Assembly: GCF_007997305.1 (NCBI RefSeq)
Contig: NZ_VORZ01000004.1
Span: 62,001 to 126,000, forward strand
Source: Psychrobacter frigidicola
GTDB taxonomy: Bacteria; Pseudomonadota; Gammaproteobacteria; Pseudomonadales; Moraxellaceae
Length of the DNA stretch: 64,000 bases
Reading direction: 5' to 3'
Position numbers and translations under genes: made by a program. Below, in pieces: positions 10,200 through 23,445 of the stretch; the first letter of the stretch is position 1, and each line of letters opens with the position of its first letter. The notes under the pieces were generated by a model that was not told the origin of the DNA, made no database searches, and saw only the letters and a list, made by a program, of their open reading frames with translations.

Positions 10200-10228
10200 A
10201 TTATATCACAGTCTTATTTTATTAAAAA
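10200..10228 (-). promoter_or_regulatory. Candidate promoter of the rpsP operon
   Basis: On the minus strand, TATAAT (-10) is preceded at 17 bp by TTTTTA (-35, weak). The position just upstream of rpsP fits the operon promoter. Confidence 0.5.
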
Positions 10229-10455
10229 CATAAACTGTGTTTATTTAATTAAATTATAACAATAGCTTAAAAGAATTTTGCTACTAGATAAGGGCAGTAA
10301 TTATGAACAGATATTAGATTTAATAGTTGTGGGCAAGGGTCGTCAGCATTGTATTTAGAATCAGGCTTATAACTATAAAGCAATAGTCTCACCATAGCGC
10401 ATTAGTAGGGATTCAATTATACTTTATAACAACTTTGCAAAAGCAGCCTGCCCTT

Positions 10456-11928
10456 ATGTCTACCTCGAACTTACCTCCACGCCGTAAAGGCGGGATAGGA
10501 AATTCCTATTCTAGTAGCTGGCTGACCACGCTGATGGTCGCTTTTATTGTGATTATTAGTGTTGGCTTAACCATTTGGTTCTTTTGGCGCAGCCTCTATC
10601 TACCAGAGCTTAAAAGCCATGCCCGCTACTTAACGAGCGAGCTACGCCTCGTAGGTAGCGTCAAAAAAGACTGGCAAAATAATCCAGAAGTGCAGCAATG
10701 GGTTTATGAGCATTCACATGTAGTGGTGGTCGATAATTCAAGTGATTTTCCACAAGTTGAGGATAAAGCTTTTGTAGGGTTGTTCACCGATGTATTACAA
10801 CGTGAGATTGGTGCGCAATTGGGGCGTCCGGTCGAGGTTTATTTCAAGTTTAAGCCTACGCCGCAGCTGTGGGTGCAAGACAGCCGTGATGACAGCTTTT
10901 GGATTCGCGAATCCGTGGTTTATTATTCGCAATACAGTCCGACTTTATTAATATTGTTTTTAGTTGGGTTACCGATATTAACCTTACTGACCATTATTTT
11001 GCTCGCGCAGCAACTTAACCGTCCTTTGCGCCACCTGCAACGTGCAGCCACTAATTATATTCGTCTCGGTCATGCCACTACTTTACCCACACGCAATGGC
11101 CCTACTGAGATTCGCCAAGTAAATATGGCCTTTAATCGCTTATTCACTACTCTTAATCAAGCACAAAAAGAACGTACCATTATGCTCGCTGGTATCTCTC
11201 ATGATTTGCGCACCCCATTGACCCGTATGCGTCTCACGGCTGAAATGCTACCCGATGACTTTTTTCGTGAAGGGCTTATTTATGATGTTGAAGATATGGA
11301 TGCCATTTTAGAGCAGTTCATTTCTTTTATGAAAGATGGGTCTGATGAGCCGGTTCGTTTAACTAACCTAGATATTATATTTAATGAGGTTATGGTGCAA
11401 TTTGCACCAATGAAGTTCGTCTATCAGTCAGAATGTCATAAAGCGGTACCAGTACGCCCACTATCGATTAAGCGCTTGATTATTAATTTAGTCAATAATG
11501 CCAACCGTTATGGAAAACCACCAATTTATCTGTCAGCAACGATCGCACCAACATTTATGGAAACAACTGTCTTAAAAGAAAATGAGGTTGCAAGCGAAAG
11601 TGCAGTCGACAAAGAGGCACAAGAACAGCTGATTATATGTGTGCGCGATTGCGGTAGCGGGGTAGCAGAAGATCAGTTAGAGCGCATTATGCAGCCCTTT
11701 GAGCGTGGTGAAACCGCACGTACCACGCAAGGTAGTGGTCTTGGGCTTGCTATTGTCAGCCGTATTGCAAACTTACATCATGGCACTGTCGAAGCCATTA
11801 ATCATCCGCATGGTGGCTTGCAGGTTTGTGTGCGCATTCCACTAATCTCTAAAGTAGATGGCGATGAAACCCAAAATTCTGAAGCACAGACGTTGATACC
11901 GCCTAAAAATGTAATGAAAGGCGAGTAA
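10456..11928 (+). CDS. EnvZ-like sensor histidine kinase, orphan
   Basis: Inner-membrane sensor kinase of about 490 aa. Domains in order: first transmembrane helix (about 30-52, counting from the TTG at 10435), a periplasmic sensor of ~120 residues, a second helix (about 172-192), HAMP, the dimerisation/phosphoacceptor domain with the H-box AGISHDLRTPLTRMR (phosphorylated His 256), and a HATPase domain with N (NLVNNANRYG), G1 (VRDCGSGV) and G2 (GSGLGLAIV) boxes. The layout matches EnvZ. No response regulator is adjacent, so its OmpR-like partner must be elsewhere. An upstream in-frame TTG at 10435 is an alternative start; neither start has a clear ribosome site. Confidence 0.85.
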   Translation: MSTSNLPPRRKGGIGNSYSSSWLTTLMVAFIVIISVGLTIWFFWRSLYLPELKSHARYLTSELRLVGSVKKDWQNNPEVQQWVYEHSHVVVVDNSSDFPQVEDKAFVGLFTDVLQREIGAQLGRPVEVYFKFKPTPQLWVQDSRDDSFWIRESVVYYSQYSPTLLILFLVGLPILTLLTIILLAQQLNRPLRHLQRAATNYIRLGHATTLPTRNGPTEIRQVNMAFNRLFTTLNQAQKERTIMLAGISHDLRTPLTRMRLTAEMLPDDFFREGLIYDVEDMDAILEQFISFMKDGSDEPVRLTNLDIIFNEVMVQFAPMKFVYQSECHKAVPVRPLSIKRLIINLVNNANRYGKPPIYLSATIAPTFMETTVLKENEVASESAVDKEAQEQLIICVRDCGSGVAEDQLERIMQPFERGETARTTQGSGLGLAIVSRIANLHHGTVEAINHPHGGLQVCVRIPLISKVDGDETQNSEAQTLIPPKNVMKGE

Positions 11929-12001
11929 AATGAAAGGCAATTGACAAAGATTAGAGGTACAAACCAGGTTGGATAATGCGAAGTTATTGATATGTATTAC
12001 G

Positions 12002-12181
12002 TTAGTTTTTGCTACCAATTAGTGGTGGGATATGTTCAGCACTATTGGTAAAAGTTAGGGGACGAATGAGCTCATCTTGAGCCGTTTGTAGACTCTGAGT
12101 AGCGGACGGCTGCTGTACGAACAAGTAATAGCCAAGCGCGATGGCATTCAGTATCACTAACCCGCCAAACATATAAGGCAT
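12002..12181 (-). CDS. Small single-pass membrane protein (59 aa)
   Basis: Unrecognised 59-aa protein. The N-terminus holds one clear hydrophobic helix (FGGLVILNAIALGYYLFV, residues 5-22), followed by a ~37-residue hydrophilic tail. A GGAGG site lies 7 nt before the ATG. It sits 84 bp downstream of the RstB-like kinase gene on the same strand, so it could be co-transcribed, and a link to the sensor such as a small modulator is possible but unproven. It converges with the EnvZ-like kinase gene. Confidence 0.6.
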   Translation of the reverse strand: MPYMFGGLVILNAIALGYYLFVQQPSATQSLQTAQDELIRPLTFTNSAEHIPPLIGSKN

Positions 12182-12265
12182 GGTCTAACCTCCTAATCCT
12201 TGAAGCTATGTAAACGCAAGATGCGTTTTAAACTTTTAGATACTTTGTTGATGAAGTCTAACTGA

Positions 12266-13951
12266 TTATGAATCAAAAGTACGGTCACTTTGTTCTTGGG
12301 TAATTTGATCAGCAGCGATAGTTTGGGTCAATGGCTTAACCGGCCAAGTCATTGTAAAGCGGGCACCATTGAGCTCAGGGCTTTCATCTACTTTCATACT
12401 GCCGTTAAACCAAAAGGCAATCCGCGACACAATAGACAGTCCGAGCCCGTAACCCCCTGAGGCACGCGTCCGGCTATCATCTAGACGTGAAAAGGGAATG
12501 AATACCTTTTCACGGTCAGACTCTGCAATACCATGGCCATCATCTTCAACGCACACAAAAGCATTGCCTTTTTTGACCCCAGCGCTAATGATAATAGTCG
12601 TCTCAGCATAGCGTAGAGCATTACCAGCAAGATTTTGAATAACGCGGTGCAAATAGCGCCGATCAGCTACAGCAGTGACTTTTGAGCTTGGCGGATTGCC
12701 TACGATTTTAATATCTTTACCTAAGGCATTGGTTTCGCGCACAATTTGCTCAATCAACTCTTTAAAGTTTACCGGTTCTAAGTCTAATTTGGGCGACCCT
12801 TCTTCAAGTTTTGCATACGTTAAAATCTCATCAATCAAGCTATTCAGTGCTTCGATGTCTTCATCGATAAAATCACGCTGCGTAAACCGCGAGTCCTCAT
12901 CCTCCGTATCAGCCAGCATATCTACTGCAAAGCGAATACGGGCGACTGGGGTACGCAGCTCGTGAGATACGGCACGTGTCAGCTCACGCTGTGACTCAAT
13001 CAGGCGCTTAATATGGGATGTCATCGCATTGAAAGTTGCTGACAGTCGCGCTATTTCATCTTGACCAATAACTTGCACTTGGCTGTCAAGATTGCCCTTA
13101 CTGACCTCGTTAACCCCGATTTGGATCAATTGTAATTTACGCTCAAGCGGGAAAATCAGTGCATAAACCCCTAAGCTGATTAAAAACATACTGATAAGAA
13201 CCATACTAATAATCAAATTTAATGGGAACCAGTTAAACAATGACACTGGCCCCATTAAAATCGCCATATCACTAATTTCTGATGGCACAATAATACGAAT
13301 GGTTGAGTTGCTTTGGCTGGTGCTGGTATCTTGGAACAAGATAACCACTTCATCACGGCGCAGGCGTGACAGCTGATCACTGTCTAGATTAAGCTCATTG
13401 ACCCCTTTAAGCGCTAATGGAAAAGGGAACTTATCTTCTAATTCAGTAAGACGCGCCCGCTTAGCCGATAGCGTCGAATAATAGGACATGTCATCTAACA
13501 AGAACACTGCCATTGCCCGCACGTGCTGCTCAGTGACCTGTGACATTCTAACCGTCAAGACACTGTCGCTTTCCGCGAGGCGATGATAGACATCAGCATA
13601 ATTTTTCTGGCTGGCGTAGCGTACCACAGTCGCCCCATTATCAAAGCGGCGCAGCTCACTTGAGCTAAAATCTACCTCTTTAATCGGTATTATACGAAAG
13701 GTCGAGCCAAATAAACTACTGGCATCTGACAACCAGTATTCGCGCTGTGCTGCGCTATCTTGGCGGGCAATGCCTTCTCCTACCAAGTAAAAAGCACCCG
13801 TCGCCATATTCTCACGATAGGACTGCGCCCGCTCTTTATTAATAGTATCCATTAACAGCTGTGCAAACAACGCCACACACAAACAGACAATTAACAGTCC
13901 AGCATAAATCCGAACAAAAATACTGTGTTTTAAAGAAGAAACTAATGACAT
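12266..13951 (-). CDS. RstB-like sensor histidine kinase
   Basis: Membrane sensor kinase of 561 aa. It has an N-terminal helix (about 12-30), a periplasmic sensor of ~200 residues, a second helix (about 245-268), a HAMP domain, the H-box AVSHELRTPVARIRF (His 330), and a HATPase domain with N box (NLAGNALRYAET), G1 (VEDDGHGI) and G2 (GGYGLGLSIVSR). It works with the response regulator encoded just upstream at 14175-14891. The overall plan resembles RstB; the signal is unknown. A 223-bp gap and an intrinsic terminator separate it from the regulator gene. Confidence 0.85.
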   Translation of the reverse strand: MSLVSSLKHSIFVRIYAGLLIVCLCVALFAQLLMDTINKERAQSYRENMATGAFYLVGEGIARQDSAAQREYWLSDASSLFGSTFRIIPIKEVDFSSSELRRFDNGATVVRYASQKNYADVYHRLAESDSVLTVRMSQVTEQHVRAMAVFLLDDMSYYSTLSAKRARLTELEDKFPFPLALKGVNELNLDSDQLSRLRRDEVVILFQDTSTSQSNSTIRIIVPSEISDMAILMGPVSLFNWFPLNLIISMVLISMFLISLGVYALIFPLERKLQLIQIGVNEVSKGNLDSQVQVIGQDEIARLSATFNAMTSHIKRLIESQRELTRAVSHELRTPVARIRFAVDMLADTEDEDSRFTQRDFIDEDIEALNSLIDEILTYAKLEEGSPKLDLEPVNFKELIEQIVRETNALGKDIKIVGNPPSSKVTAVADRRYLHRVIQNLAGNALRYAETTIIISAGVKKGNAFVCVEDDGHGIAESDREKVFIPFSRLDDSRTRASGGYGLGLSIVSRIAFWFNGSMKVDESPELNGARFTMTWPVKPLTQTIAADQITQEQSDRTFDS

Positions 13952-14095
13952 ACGTGCCGTGACCGAATCTGTTGAGTGATGACTTATTAACTAAATAGGG
14001 GCTGCTGATTGAACTTAAATTTGGCGCTTTAATTCTATTTTACAATTAAACCACATAACACTAACTATAAGGCCAAAAACTTAAAATTTACCCAT

Positions 14096-14120
14096 AAAAA
14101 AACCAGTATCACACTGGTTT
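14096..14120 (-). terminator. Intrinsic terminator between response-regulator and kinase genes
   Basis: Perfect stem AAACCAGT/ACTGGTTT with a T7 run on the minus strand, located after the regulator gene and before the kinase gene. Confidence 0.75.
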
Positions 14121-14148
14121 CTTTATTATAAAGGATATATAAGCATGC

Positions 14149-14167
14149 ATATTGACTGAGTCAATAT
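14149..14167. repeat. 19-bp perfect palindrome after the response-regulator gene
   Basis: ATATTGACT-G-AGTCAATAT, a perfect inverted repeat with a one-base centre, immediately downstream of the regulator stop codon. This could be a regulator-binding site or a second hairpin in front of the terminator at 14096-14120. Confidence 0.5.
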
Positions 14168-14174
14168 AATTTGC

Positions 14175-14891
14175 TTAGTTACCCTCTTTTACGAACAGAT
14201 AGCCTTTACTACGTACGGTTTTGATACGTTTTGGATTTTCTGGATCATCACCAATTTTTGGACGGATACGCGAGATACGCACGTCAATCGAACGGTCTTG
14301 ACCGTCATATTCAATACCGCGTAGACGTTCAAAGATATCTTCGCGTGACAAAATGCGACCCGCATTAGAAGCAAGCAGCCACAATAAGTCATATTCAGCG
14401 CTGGTAAAATCAACCAACTCTTCGCCTAGCATGACTGAACGACCGCCATTATCAATAATCAAATCGCCAAATTCTAAGCGTTGTGGCACATCTTCTGAGG
14501 GTGCATTTTCGGAGCGACGTAGTAATGCCCGAATACGAGCTAACAAAACGCGCGGTTGAGCAGGCTTAGCGACATAATCGTCAGCACCCATCTCTAAACC
14601 TAACACCTGATCCATATCTTCTGTACGGGCAGTTAGCATCAAAATAGGGTTTTGATAATGTGGACGCACTTCACGGCATACAGTCAAGCCATCGCTACCA
14701 GGAAGCATAACATCAAGCACGACTAAATCTGGCTGCTCATTGACGATACGACGAATAGCGCGATTGCCGTCAGTTTCAATTGCTACCTCTAAACCATTTT
14801 TGACCAAATAGTCTTGGGTCAACATAGCCAGACGCTCATCATCCTCAACAATTAGGATTCGTGGGGTGTTGTCGTCTTCGTTCATTGTCAT
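14175..14891 (-). CDS. RstA/OmpR-family response regulator
   Basis: Transcription regulator of 238 aa. The receiver domain (about 11-125) has the acidic pair in IVEDDE, the phosphoacceptor D60 in LVVLDVMLPG and the conserved Lys 109 in YVAKPAQP. A C-terminal winged-helix DNA-binding domain follows (about 140-236, with the RGIEYDGQDRSIDVRISR recognition region). It is encoded upstream of its likely partner kinase. Which genes it controls cannot be read from the sequence. Confidence 0.88.
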   Translation of the reverse strand: MTMNEDDNTPRILIVEDDERLAMLTQDYLVKNGLEVAIETDGNRAIRRIVNEQPDLVVLDVMLPGSDGLTVCREVRPHYQNPILMLTARTEDMDQVLGLEMGADDYVAKPAQPRVLLARIRALLRRSENAPSEDVPQRLEFGDLIIDNGGRSVMLGEELVDFTSAEYDLLWLLASNAGRILSREDIFERLRGIEYDGQDRSIDVRISRIRPKIGDDPENPKRIKTVRSKGYLFVKEGN

Positions 14892-15318
14892 CGTGATATC
14901 CTTTAATGTATAAAATTGAGACAGGAAAAGTTAATAGCATATTAAAGTGGAACAATTCAGGTTCGCATAGGTGGTACAAATGTGGTGGCACAGTATACTA
15001 TCAAACTTACAACCCCCTATACTATAGCCTATTGTTGTTAACAAAACCTATAAACAATACAGACTAAAGCTTTAGTTATCGTCCAATACTTATCACTATT
15101 ATACTAATAGACAGTCGTTGTTCACTGCGAATAGCCGGTCCGTTTCTTATCGCTTTGTAGAGTTTAAGTCTTTTTTATAAAAAATGGTAAATGCTAATAT
15201 AACTAAATAGTAATACTCACGCTACTATCTTTTTAAATTCTATTTAGAAACGTATGAAATATTCCTAAAAACTAAAGCAATAGTTAGTAATTTTAAGATG
15301 TGTTGATGGACTATTTAT
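14892..15318. other. Intergenic region upstream of the response regulator
   Basis: About 430 bp of AT-rich DNA between the regulator start and the atp terminator. It must contain the regulator's promoter. No credible ORF, tRNA or strong hairpin was found. Confidence 0.4.
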
Positions 15319-15361
15319 AAACAATAAAAAACAGCCCACAATGGGCTGTTTTTTATTGTTT
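15319..15361. terminator. Terminator of the atp operon (bidirectional)
   Basis: A very long perfect inverted repeat: AAACAATAAAAAACAGCCCA pairs with its complement around a CAA loop, with A and T tracts on both sides. It lies 44 bp past the atpC stop codon. Confidence 0.92.
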
Positions 15362-15404
15362 AAATTAAAGTCTACCATTTAATACAAAATGCCAATTAAT
15401 GTAC

Positions 15405-15821
15405 CTAAGCACGATTTTTGTATTTACGAATGGTTTGTAGCTGCGCAACAGACTCTGCTAATGAGGCTAAAGCTGCATTAGTTTGCAGTGTATCAGACTG
15501 GTTGACTAGCATCTGCTCTGCTTTTCTACGGGCTTCAACTATTTTGCTTTCGTCAAGGTTATGCGCACGCATGCCCGTATCAGCGAGTACGGTAACCATC
15601 TTCGGTTGTACTTCTAGCACCCCACCTGAGACGTAGATGACTTCTTCTTCGCCATTTGGCGTTCGCACCCGCATAGGACCTGGTTTTAGCAAGGTAATAA
15701 GTGGCGTGTGGCCTGGCAACACCCCAATTTCGCCTTCGCTACCAGTTGCGATCAACATGCTGATTTCCCCTGAATATAACTCTTCACGGGCACTTACGAC
15801 ACGACATTGTAACGTTGCCAT
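15405..15821 (-). CDS. atpC: ATP synthase F1 epsilon subunit
   Basis: Regulatory subunit of the F1 rotor stalk. The 138-aa protein has the N-terminal beta-sandwich (LQCRVVSAREELYSGEISML and GEIGVLPGHTPLITLL) and a C-terminal helical hairpin (residues ~88-138). It is the last gene of the atp operon, 134 bp after atpD. Confidence 0.96.
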   Translation of the reverse strand: MATLQCRVVSAREELYSGEISMLIATGSEGEIGVLPGHTPLITLLKPGPMRVRTPNGEEEVIYVSGGVLEVQPKMVTVLADTGMRAHNLDESKIVEARRKAEQMLVNQSDTLQTNAALASLAESVAQLQTIRKYKNRA

Positions 15822-15955
15822 ACCTTATTCCTTTTGTCAGTGCTGGTATGCATCGCAGCTATTGCACAACTATCGAATCTGCTCAACAACTGCTATGCTT
15901 AGCAGCAAATAGTCCAGTTATAGGATGTTTGCCGCTAAGCTCATGGTTAAATAAC

Positions 15956-17407
<1,452 letters not shown>

Positions 17408-17427
17408 CTATATATAGGGGGTGTCAA

Positions 17428-18309
17428 TTATGAAACAGCAGCAGCACCGCCAACGATTTCCGAGATCTCTCGAGTAATCGCCGCTTGACGCAGCTTGTTA
17501 TAAACCAACTGTAAATCGTTAATTAGGTCACCAGCATTATCTGTTGCCGCTTTCATAGCGACCATACGTGACGACTGCTCAGAAGCAATGTTTTCCATTA
17601 CCGCTTGATAAACAATCGACTCAATATAGCGCCCAAGCAGACCATCAATCAAAGTCTCGATATCAGGCTCATAGATATAATCCCAGCTAAGTTCAGTCTC
17701 AACGCCACTATCATCACCACCAAGGGTACCCTCTGGTAGCGGTACTAGCTGGTTGATGGTCGGTTTTTGGGTCATGGCGTTAACGAACTGATTATAGACC
17801 ACATAGATACGGTCTATTTTACCGTTATTATAGTCATCAAGCATGGCTTGAACCGGAGCGTTTAGCTGCTCAAAGGTCGGCTTATCGCCATAATCAGTGA
17901 CCGCTGAGGTCACTTTGCCGCCAAAGCTTTTAAAAAAGCTAACGCCTTTAGCGCCAATCACTGCAAATTCAGCTTGTACAGACTGGTCTTGATATTGTTT
18001 AATATTTTTGCTTAAGGCTTTGAATAAGTTAATATTCAAACCACCCGCAAGGCCACGGTCGGAGGTAATGACAATATAGCCTACCTTATTAACCGGACGC
18101 GATGCCATGTACGGGTGTTTGTAATCTGATGAGGCATGCACCAAATGCGATATAACCCGGCGCATACTATCCGCATACGGGCGACCCACAACCATGCGCT
18201 CTTGAGCACGGCGCATCTTACTCGCAGCCACCATTTGCATGGCACGGGTAATTTTCTGTGTGCTTTGAATACTGGTGACTTTGGCACGTATTTCTTTTAA
18301 GTTTGCCAT
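17428..18309 (-). CDS. atpG: ATP synthase F1 gamma subunit
   Basis: Central rotor shaft coupling proton flow to catalysis. Long N- and C-terminal helices form the coiled-coil shaft: [20 protein letters not shown] at the N-terminus and [15 protein letters not shown] at the C-terminus, both diagnostic. Length 293 aa from the MANLK start at 18309, which is standard; the reading frame extends 15 codons further but without family support. The [11 protein letters not shown] motif is present. Confidence 0.97.
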   Translation of the reverse strand: MANLKEIRAKVTSIQSTQKITRAMQMVAASKMRRAQERMVVGRPYADSMRRVISHLVHASSDYKHPYMASRPVNKVGYIVITSDRGLAGGLNINLFKALSKNIKQYQDQSVQAEFAVIGAKGVSFFKSFGGKVTSAVTDYGDKPTFEQLNAPVQAMLDDYNNGKIDRIYVVYNQFVNAMTQKPTINQLVPLPEGTLGGDDSGVETELSWDYIYEPDIETLIDGLLGRYIESIVYQAVMENIASEQSSRMVAMKAATDNAGDLINDLQLVYNKLRQAAITREISEIVGGAAAVS

Positions 18310-18490
18310 AATGATTCCAATATAGAGGGTTAACAGCATTGGCGCATGCAACAATATTTAATAGCTCGTAGCACCACGCGATCATATGCCATTGGTAGTA
18401 GCTAAAGTGGCGCAAATATCCTATAAGACAACGCGCCACTTCATAAATTCTAGAACTAAAGCCACCGCCAAACCGGCTTAACCCGTTAAA

Positions 18491-20035
18491 TTAATAACTG
18501 TGGTTTTGTTTAAATGTCTCAACCGCTGACTTTAAACGACCTGCAATATCATCATTATAATTTGCAGTATCATCAATCTCTTTCATCAAATCAGCTTGCT
18601 CGTCATGTAAATAACGCAAGTAATTCTCTTCAAAAGAACCGATTTTTTCAACCGGAACATCTGACAAGAAGCCTTCGTTTGACGCATAGATAACTGCGGC
18701 TTGCTCAGAGATAGACATTGGCTGATATTGTTTTTGCTTCATCAGTTCAGTCACGCGCTCACCGTGGTCAAGCTGTTCGCGAGTCACATCATCAAGATCT
18801 GATGCAAACTGGGCAAAGGCTGCAAGCTCTCGGTACTGAGCTAGTGCGGTACGAATACCACCAGAAAGCTTTTTGATAATTTTAGTTTGCGCCGCGCCGC
18901 CAACACGAGATACCGAAATACCAGCGTTCACAGCCGGACGGATACCTGAGTTAAATAGGCTTGATTCTAAGAAAATCTGACCATCAGTGATGGAAATCAC
19001 GTTGGTCGGTACGAATGCAGAGACGTCACCGGCTTGGGTTTCAATAATTGGTAGCGCGGTTAACGAACCGGTTTTACCAACCACTTCACCATTGGTGAAT
19101 TTTTCTACATACGCGGCGTTAACACGTGATGCACGCTCAAGTAAACGTGAGTGTAAATAGAATACGTCACCAGGATAGGCTTCACGACCTGGCGGACGAC
19201 GTAGCAATAGTGAAATCTGACGATAAGCAACCGCTTGTTTTGATAAATCATCAAAAACGATCAGCGCATCTTCGCCGCGGTCACGGAAGTATTCGCCCAT
19301 CGTACAACCTGAGTACGGTGCAATATACTGTAGTGCTGCTGGCTCTGATGCTGAAGCCACCACAACAGTGGTATATTCTAATGCACCCGTTTGCTCAAGT
19401 TTACGAACCACGTTAGCAATAGTAGAGCGTTTTTGACCGATTGCCACATACACACACTTAATACCAGATGACTTTTGCGCAATAATCGCATCAATCGCCA
19501 TCGCGGTCTTGCCCGTCTGACGGTCACCAATAATAAGCTCACGCTGACCACGACCGATTGGAATCATGGTATCAACGGCTTTATAACCAGTCATTACCGG
19601 CTGATCAACAGATTGACGGTCGATTACGCCTGGGGCGATTTTTTCGACTTTGTCAGTCATTTTAGCATTGATAGGACCTTTGCCATCAATAGGATTACCT
19701 AAAGCATCAACAACACGGCCTAGCAGCTCAGGACCTACGGGTACTTCAAGAATACGACCAGTACAATAGGCTTTTTGACCTTCTTGTAGTTTTAGGAAGT
19801 CGCCTAGTACTACTGCGCCAACAGAATCACGCTCTAAGTTCAGCGCCATTCCATATATTTCGCCTTCAAACTCAATCATTTCGCCGTACATGGCATCTTC
19901 AAGACCATGAATTTGCACGATACCGTCAGATACTTTGACAATCGTGCCTTCATTCTTTGCAGTTGCACCCGCATCAAGGTCTTGAATACGCTGCTTAATC
20001 AGGTTACTGATTTCCGCTGGATTCAATTGTTGCAT
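18491..20035 (-). CDS. atpA: ATP synthase F1 alpha subunit
   Basis: Non-catalytic nucleotide-binding subunit of F1. The 514-aa protein has the usual N-terminus ([17 protein letters not shown]), P-loop GDRQTGKTA (about 169-177), [16 protein letters not shown] and the arginine-finger region around [17 protein letters not shown]. Normal length and order, between atpH and atpG. Confidence 0.97.
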   Translation of the reverse strand: MQQLNPAEISNLIKQRIQDLDAGATAKNEGTIVKVSDGIVQIHGLEDAMYGEMIEFEGEIYGMALNLERDSVGAVVLGDFLKLQEGQKAYCTGRILEVPVGPELLGRVVDALGNPIDGKGPINAKMTDKVEKIAPGVIDRQSVDQPVMTGYKAVDTMIPIGRGQRELIIGDRQTGKTAMAIDAIIAQKSSGIKCVYVAIGQKRSTIANVVRKLEQTGALEYTTVVVASASEPAALQYIAPYSGCTMGEYFRDRGEDALIVFDDLSKQAVAYRQISLLLRRPPGREAYPGDVFYLHSRLLERASRVNAAYVEKFTNGEVVGKTGSLTALPIIETQAGDVSAFVPTNVISITDGQIFLESSLFNSGIRPAVNAGISVSRVGGAAQTKIIKKLSGGIRTALAQYRELAAFAQFASDLDDVTREQLDHGERVTELMKQKQYQPMSISEQAAVIYASNEGFLSDVPVEKIGSFEENYLRYLHDEQADLMKEIDDTANYNDDIAGRLKSAVETFKQNHSY

Positions 20036-20156
20036 TGACTGGTTTCCTTTAATTTATGATAACCCGCCCACTGGCTTAAATGCTCTACTTATCATTCAAA
20101 CTATTGTCACGCAGACCTAAGTTGACCAGTCAGCGCTAATAAGGAGATAAATGGCA

Positions 20157-20780
20157 TTAGGCCGTTAGCTGTGTTTTTAACTGTTGTAACTTGCCGCGCA
20201 TAGAATCGTCAATAATCTTATCACCGACTTTAATCGTAGCGCCTGCCAAAAGACTCGCATCAACCGACTCATGAATCACCACACTGGCATTAAGCGAGGC
20301 AGCAAGACGCGTCTGCAACATCTCACGCTGGGCGTCAGTCAATGGGTAAGCAGAAGTCACATAAGCGTCGAGCTGCTTCAAACTAGTCGCTTTGTGACGA
20401 CGATAATGCTCATAAACTTCAGGAAGCAGTGCCAGACGCTCTTGCTCTGATAACTGAACAACGAAGTTACTAAGCGCTGTTGATGCTTTGGGGTAGCTGA
20501 CAGTGCCTTGCGCTTTATGACCTTGAGTTGCGCCCAAGAGTTGCTTAAAAGCTGAGTCACTGGCATCTGCTACTTGTGTATTATAAAGATCGACCAGCGC
20601 GGCTGACTTATGCTCAGCAGAAACGGCTGGATTGTCTAGCAATGAATGGAACGAGTGGTCATTGACAATCGTACTGGCAATAAACAAGAAGTCTTCCCAC
20701 TCATTTACTACCCCGTTCTCATTGGCATAGTCAAACGCGGCTTTAGCGTACGGTCGTGCTAAGGTTGATAAGTCAGCCAT
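20157..20780 (-). CDS. atpH: ATP synthase F1 delta subunit
   Basis: Peripheral-stalk subunit linking F1 to subunit b. The 207-aa protein opens with the typical [19 protein letters not shown] and ends with the conserved [19 protein letters not shown]. It is about 30 residues longer than the E. coli protein, with the extra length in the middle (around [21 protein letters not shown] and the [10 protein letters not shown] stretch), as in related Moraxellaceae. Confidence 0.95.
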   Translation of the reverse strand: MADLSTLARPYAKAAFDYANENGVVNEWEDFLFIASTIVNDHSFHSLLDNPAVSAEHKSAALVDLYNTQVADASDSAFKQLLGATQGHKAQGTVSYPKASTALSNFVVQLSEQERLALLPEVYEHYRRHKATSLKQLDAYVTSAYPLTDAQREMLQTRLAASLNASVVIHESVDASLLAGATIKVGDKIIDDSMRGKLQQLKTQLTA

Positions 20781-20793
20781 TATATCCTCACAA

Positions 20794-21264
20794 TTACAGC
20801 TTCGCCGCCAGCTGATTTAACATGCTGGCATGTTTTTGCATATCGACTTGCTCTTGCAAAATCTTCTCAGCGCCAAGTACCGCAAGCTCTGCGACTTGGG
20901 CACGTAATGATTCACGTGCTTGATTGATCTCTTGATCGATTGCTGCTTGTGCTTGTTGACGGATGCGTTCGCCTTCCACTTGGGCTTGCGATTTGGCATC
21001 TTCAACGAGCTGATTAGCGCTTTTATTCGCCTGCTCAATTAAGGCAGCCGCTTTGGTCTTAGCGAGGTCAAGCTCTTGCTGTACATCTTGCTCAGCGGTC
21101 GCCAAATCTGCTTTTGCTTTTTCCGCCGCATTTAAGCCTTCAGCGATTTTACGCTGACGGTCATTAATAGCGCCGATAAGTGGCGGCCACACAAACTTCA
21201 TGCAGAACATCACAAAGATTGCAAAAGCAATGGCTTGACCGATGAGGGTAGAATTGATATTCAC
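20794..21264 (-). CDS. atpF: ATP synthase F0 subunit b
   Basis: Peripheral stalk of the ATP synthase. The 156-aa protein has an N-terminal membrane helix (about 5-26, [19 protein letters not shown]) and a long charged Ala/Gln-rich amphipathic helix to the end that dimerises as a coiled coil. It lies between atpE and atpH, 13 bp from the latter. Confidence 0.96.
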   Translation of the reverse strand: MNINSTLIGQAIAFAIFVMFCMKFVWPPLIGAINDRQRKIAEGLNAAEKAKADLATAEQDVQQELDLAKTKAAALIEQANKSANQLVEDAKSQAQVEGERIRQQAQAAIDQEINQARESLRAQVAELAVLGAEKILQEQVDMQKHASMLNQLAAKL

Positions 21265-21396
21265 GTGATCACCTCTTTGTTAATGAAAAATCAGTTTCAT
21301 TGACCATGTTTGCTAGCCAAAATTTGACTAAGTTTATTGGTAATAACTTGGTTAGAAAAACTTTGACTACCAAACATTTACAACTGAGCTTTCTGA

Positions 21397-21663
<267 letters not shown>

Positions 21664-21678
21664 CTATTGAATGTCTGA

Positions 21679-22557
<879 letters not shown>

Positions 22558-22740
22558 TTATTAATCAACGATGTAATCAACTACTAAAAAAACGGTTGTC
22601 ATCTGATGAGTAGGTTAGTAATCCATTGCCCGCTGTATATGCAAATAAATCATTCCTAAATTATCATACCACCAGTAACATCCAACCCATAGCGCTTATG
22701 CAAGTACCTGATTTTAATAGCTTTTTATAAAATACACCCA

Positions 22741-22777
22741 TCAAAAAAGGGCTTGTGAGTAATCCTTACCAGCCCTT
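22741..22777 (-). terminator. Intrinsic terminator inside the atpI-atpB spacer
   Basis: On the minus strand AAGGGCT pairs with AGCCCTT and an inner GTAA/TTAC helix extends the hairpin; T6 follows. It would end any transcript coming from atpI before atpB. Confidence 0.75.
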
Positions 22778-22877
22778 GGTATCTGCACATAAATGTATTA
22801 TGTGAGTATTTGCTTATATCCTATTAGCAAAGTGTTCTGCTTAATGTTTTATGATTAAGCAAAATATTTAACTGTAC

Positions 22878-22906
22878 ATCTTAATGCAGCGTTGTATTCG
22901 TGTAAA
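22878..22906 (-). promoter_or_regulatory. Candidate minus-strand promoter in the atpI-atpB spacer
   Basis: TTTACA (-35) and TAAGAT (-10) separated by exactly 17 bp on the minus strand. Transcription would begin near 22871 and meet the terminator about 100 nt later, before reaching atpB. Confidence 0.45.
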
Positions 22907-23445
22907 GACAATTATGTATTTTTTATCCACTGTATAAGTAAGGTGGCAACTGCTAGCGTTTGGTAACGGACGTTTGCGTAGATAAATAAATTGTAAGATA
23001 TTGTTTATGCAGCATCATTATTATCGAAACAATGCTTTAAAGCAACTAATAATGATAGATATTATATCAATTTTGACGTTAATTAGTAAAAAACAGTATT
23101 ATTTCGTTTTATCATCATCTGTATTTCTGATATCAATTGGTTTCCAATGATAAATTTTTCGCAAAAATTACGTTTAGCTGTTGTTACCATCAATATTTTA
23201 ACTATCGATAACGGGGACTCTTAGCTAACATTTACTGTGTACTAATATATTTGATAATACTCAGTCAACTGTAGAAAAATTGAACAGCTGAATGAAATTA
23301 TTGACGCTCTTTATGAACTATACGGCTAATAACTGGCATTTGAATAGTTTTATGATAAATACTAGTGTTGTATCGAACAACCGTATAGAAAACAAGTTAG
23401 GCCTAATGAAACAAATATGTTTGAGTCGTTGTACTTTTACAGACG

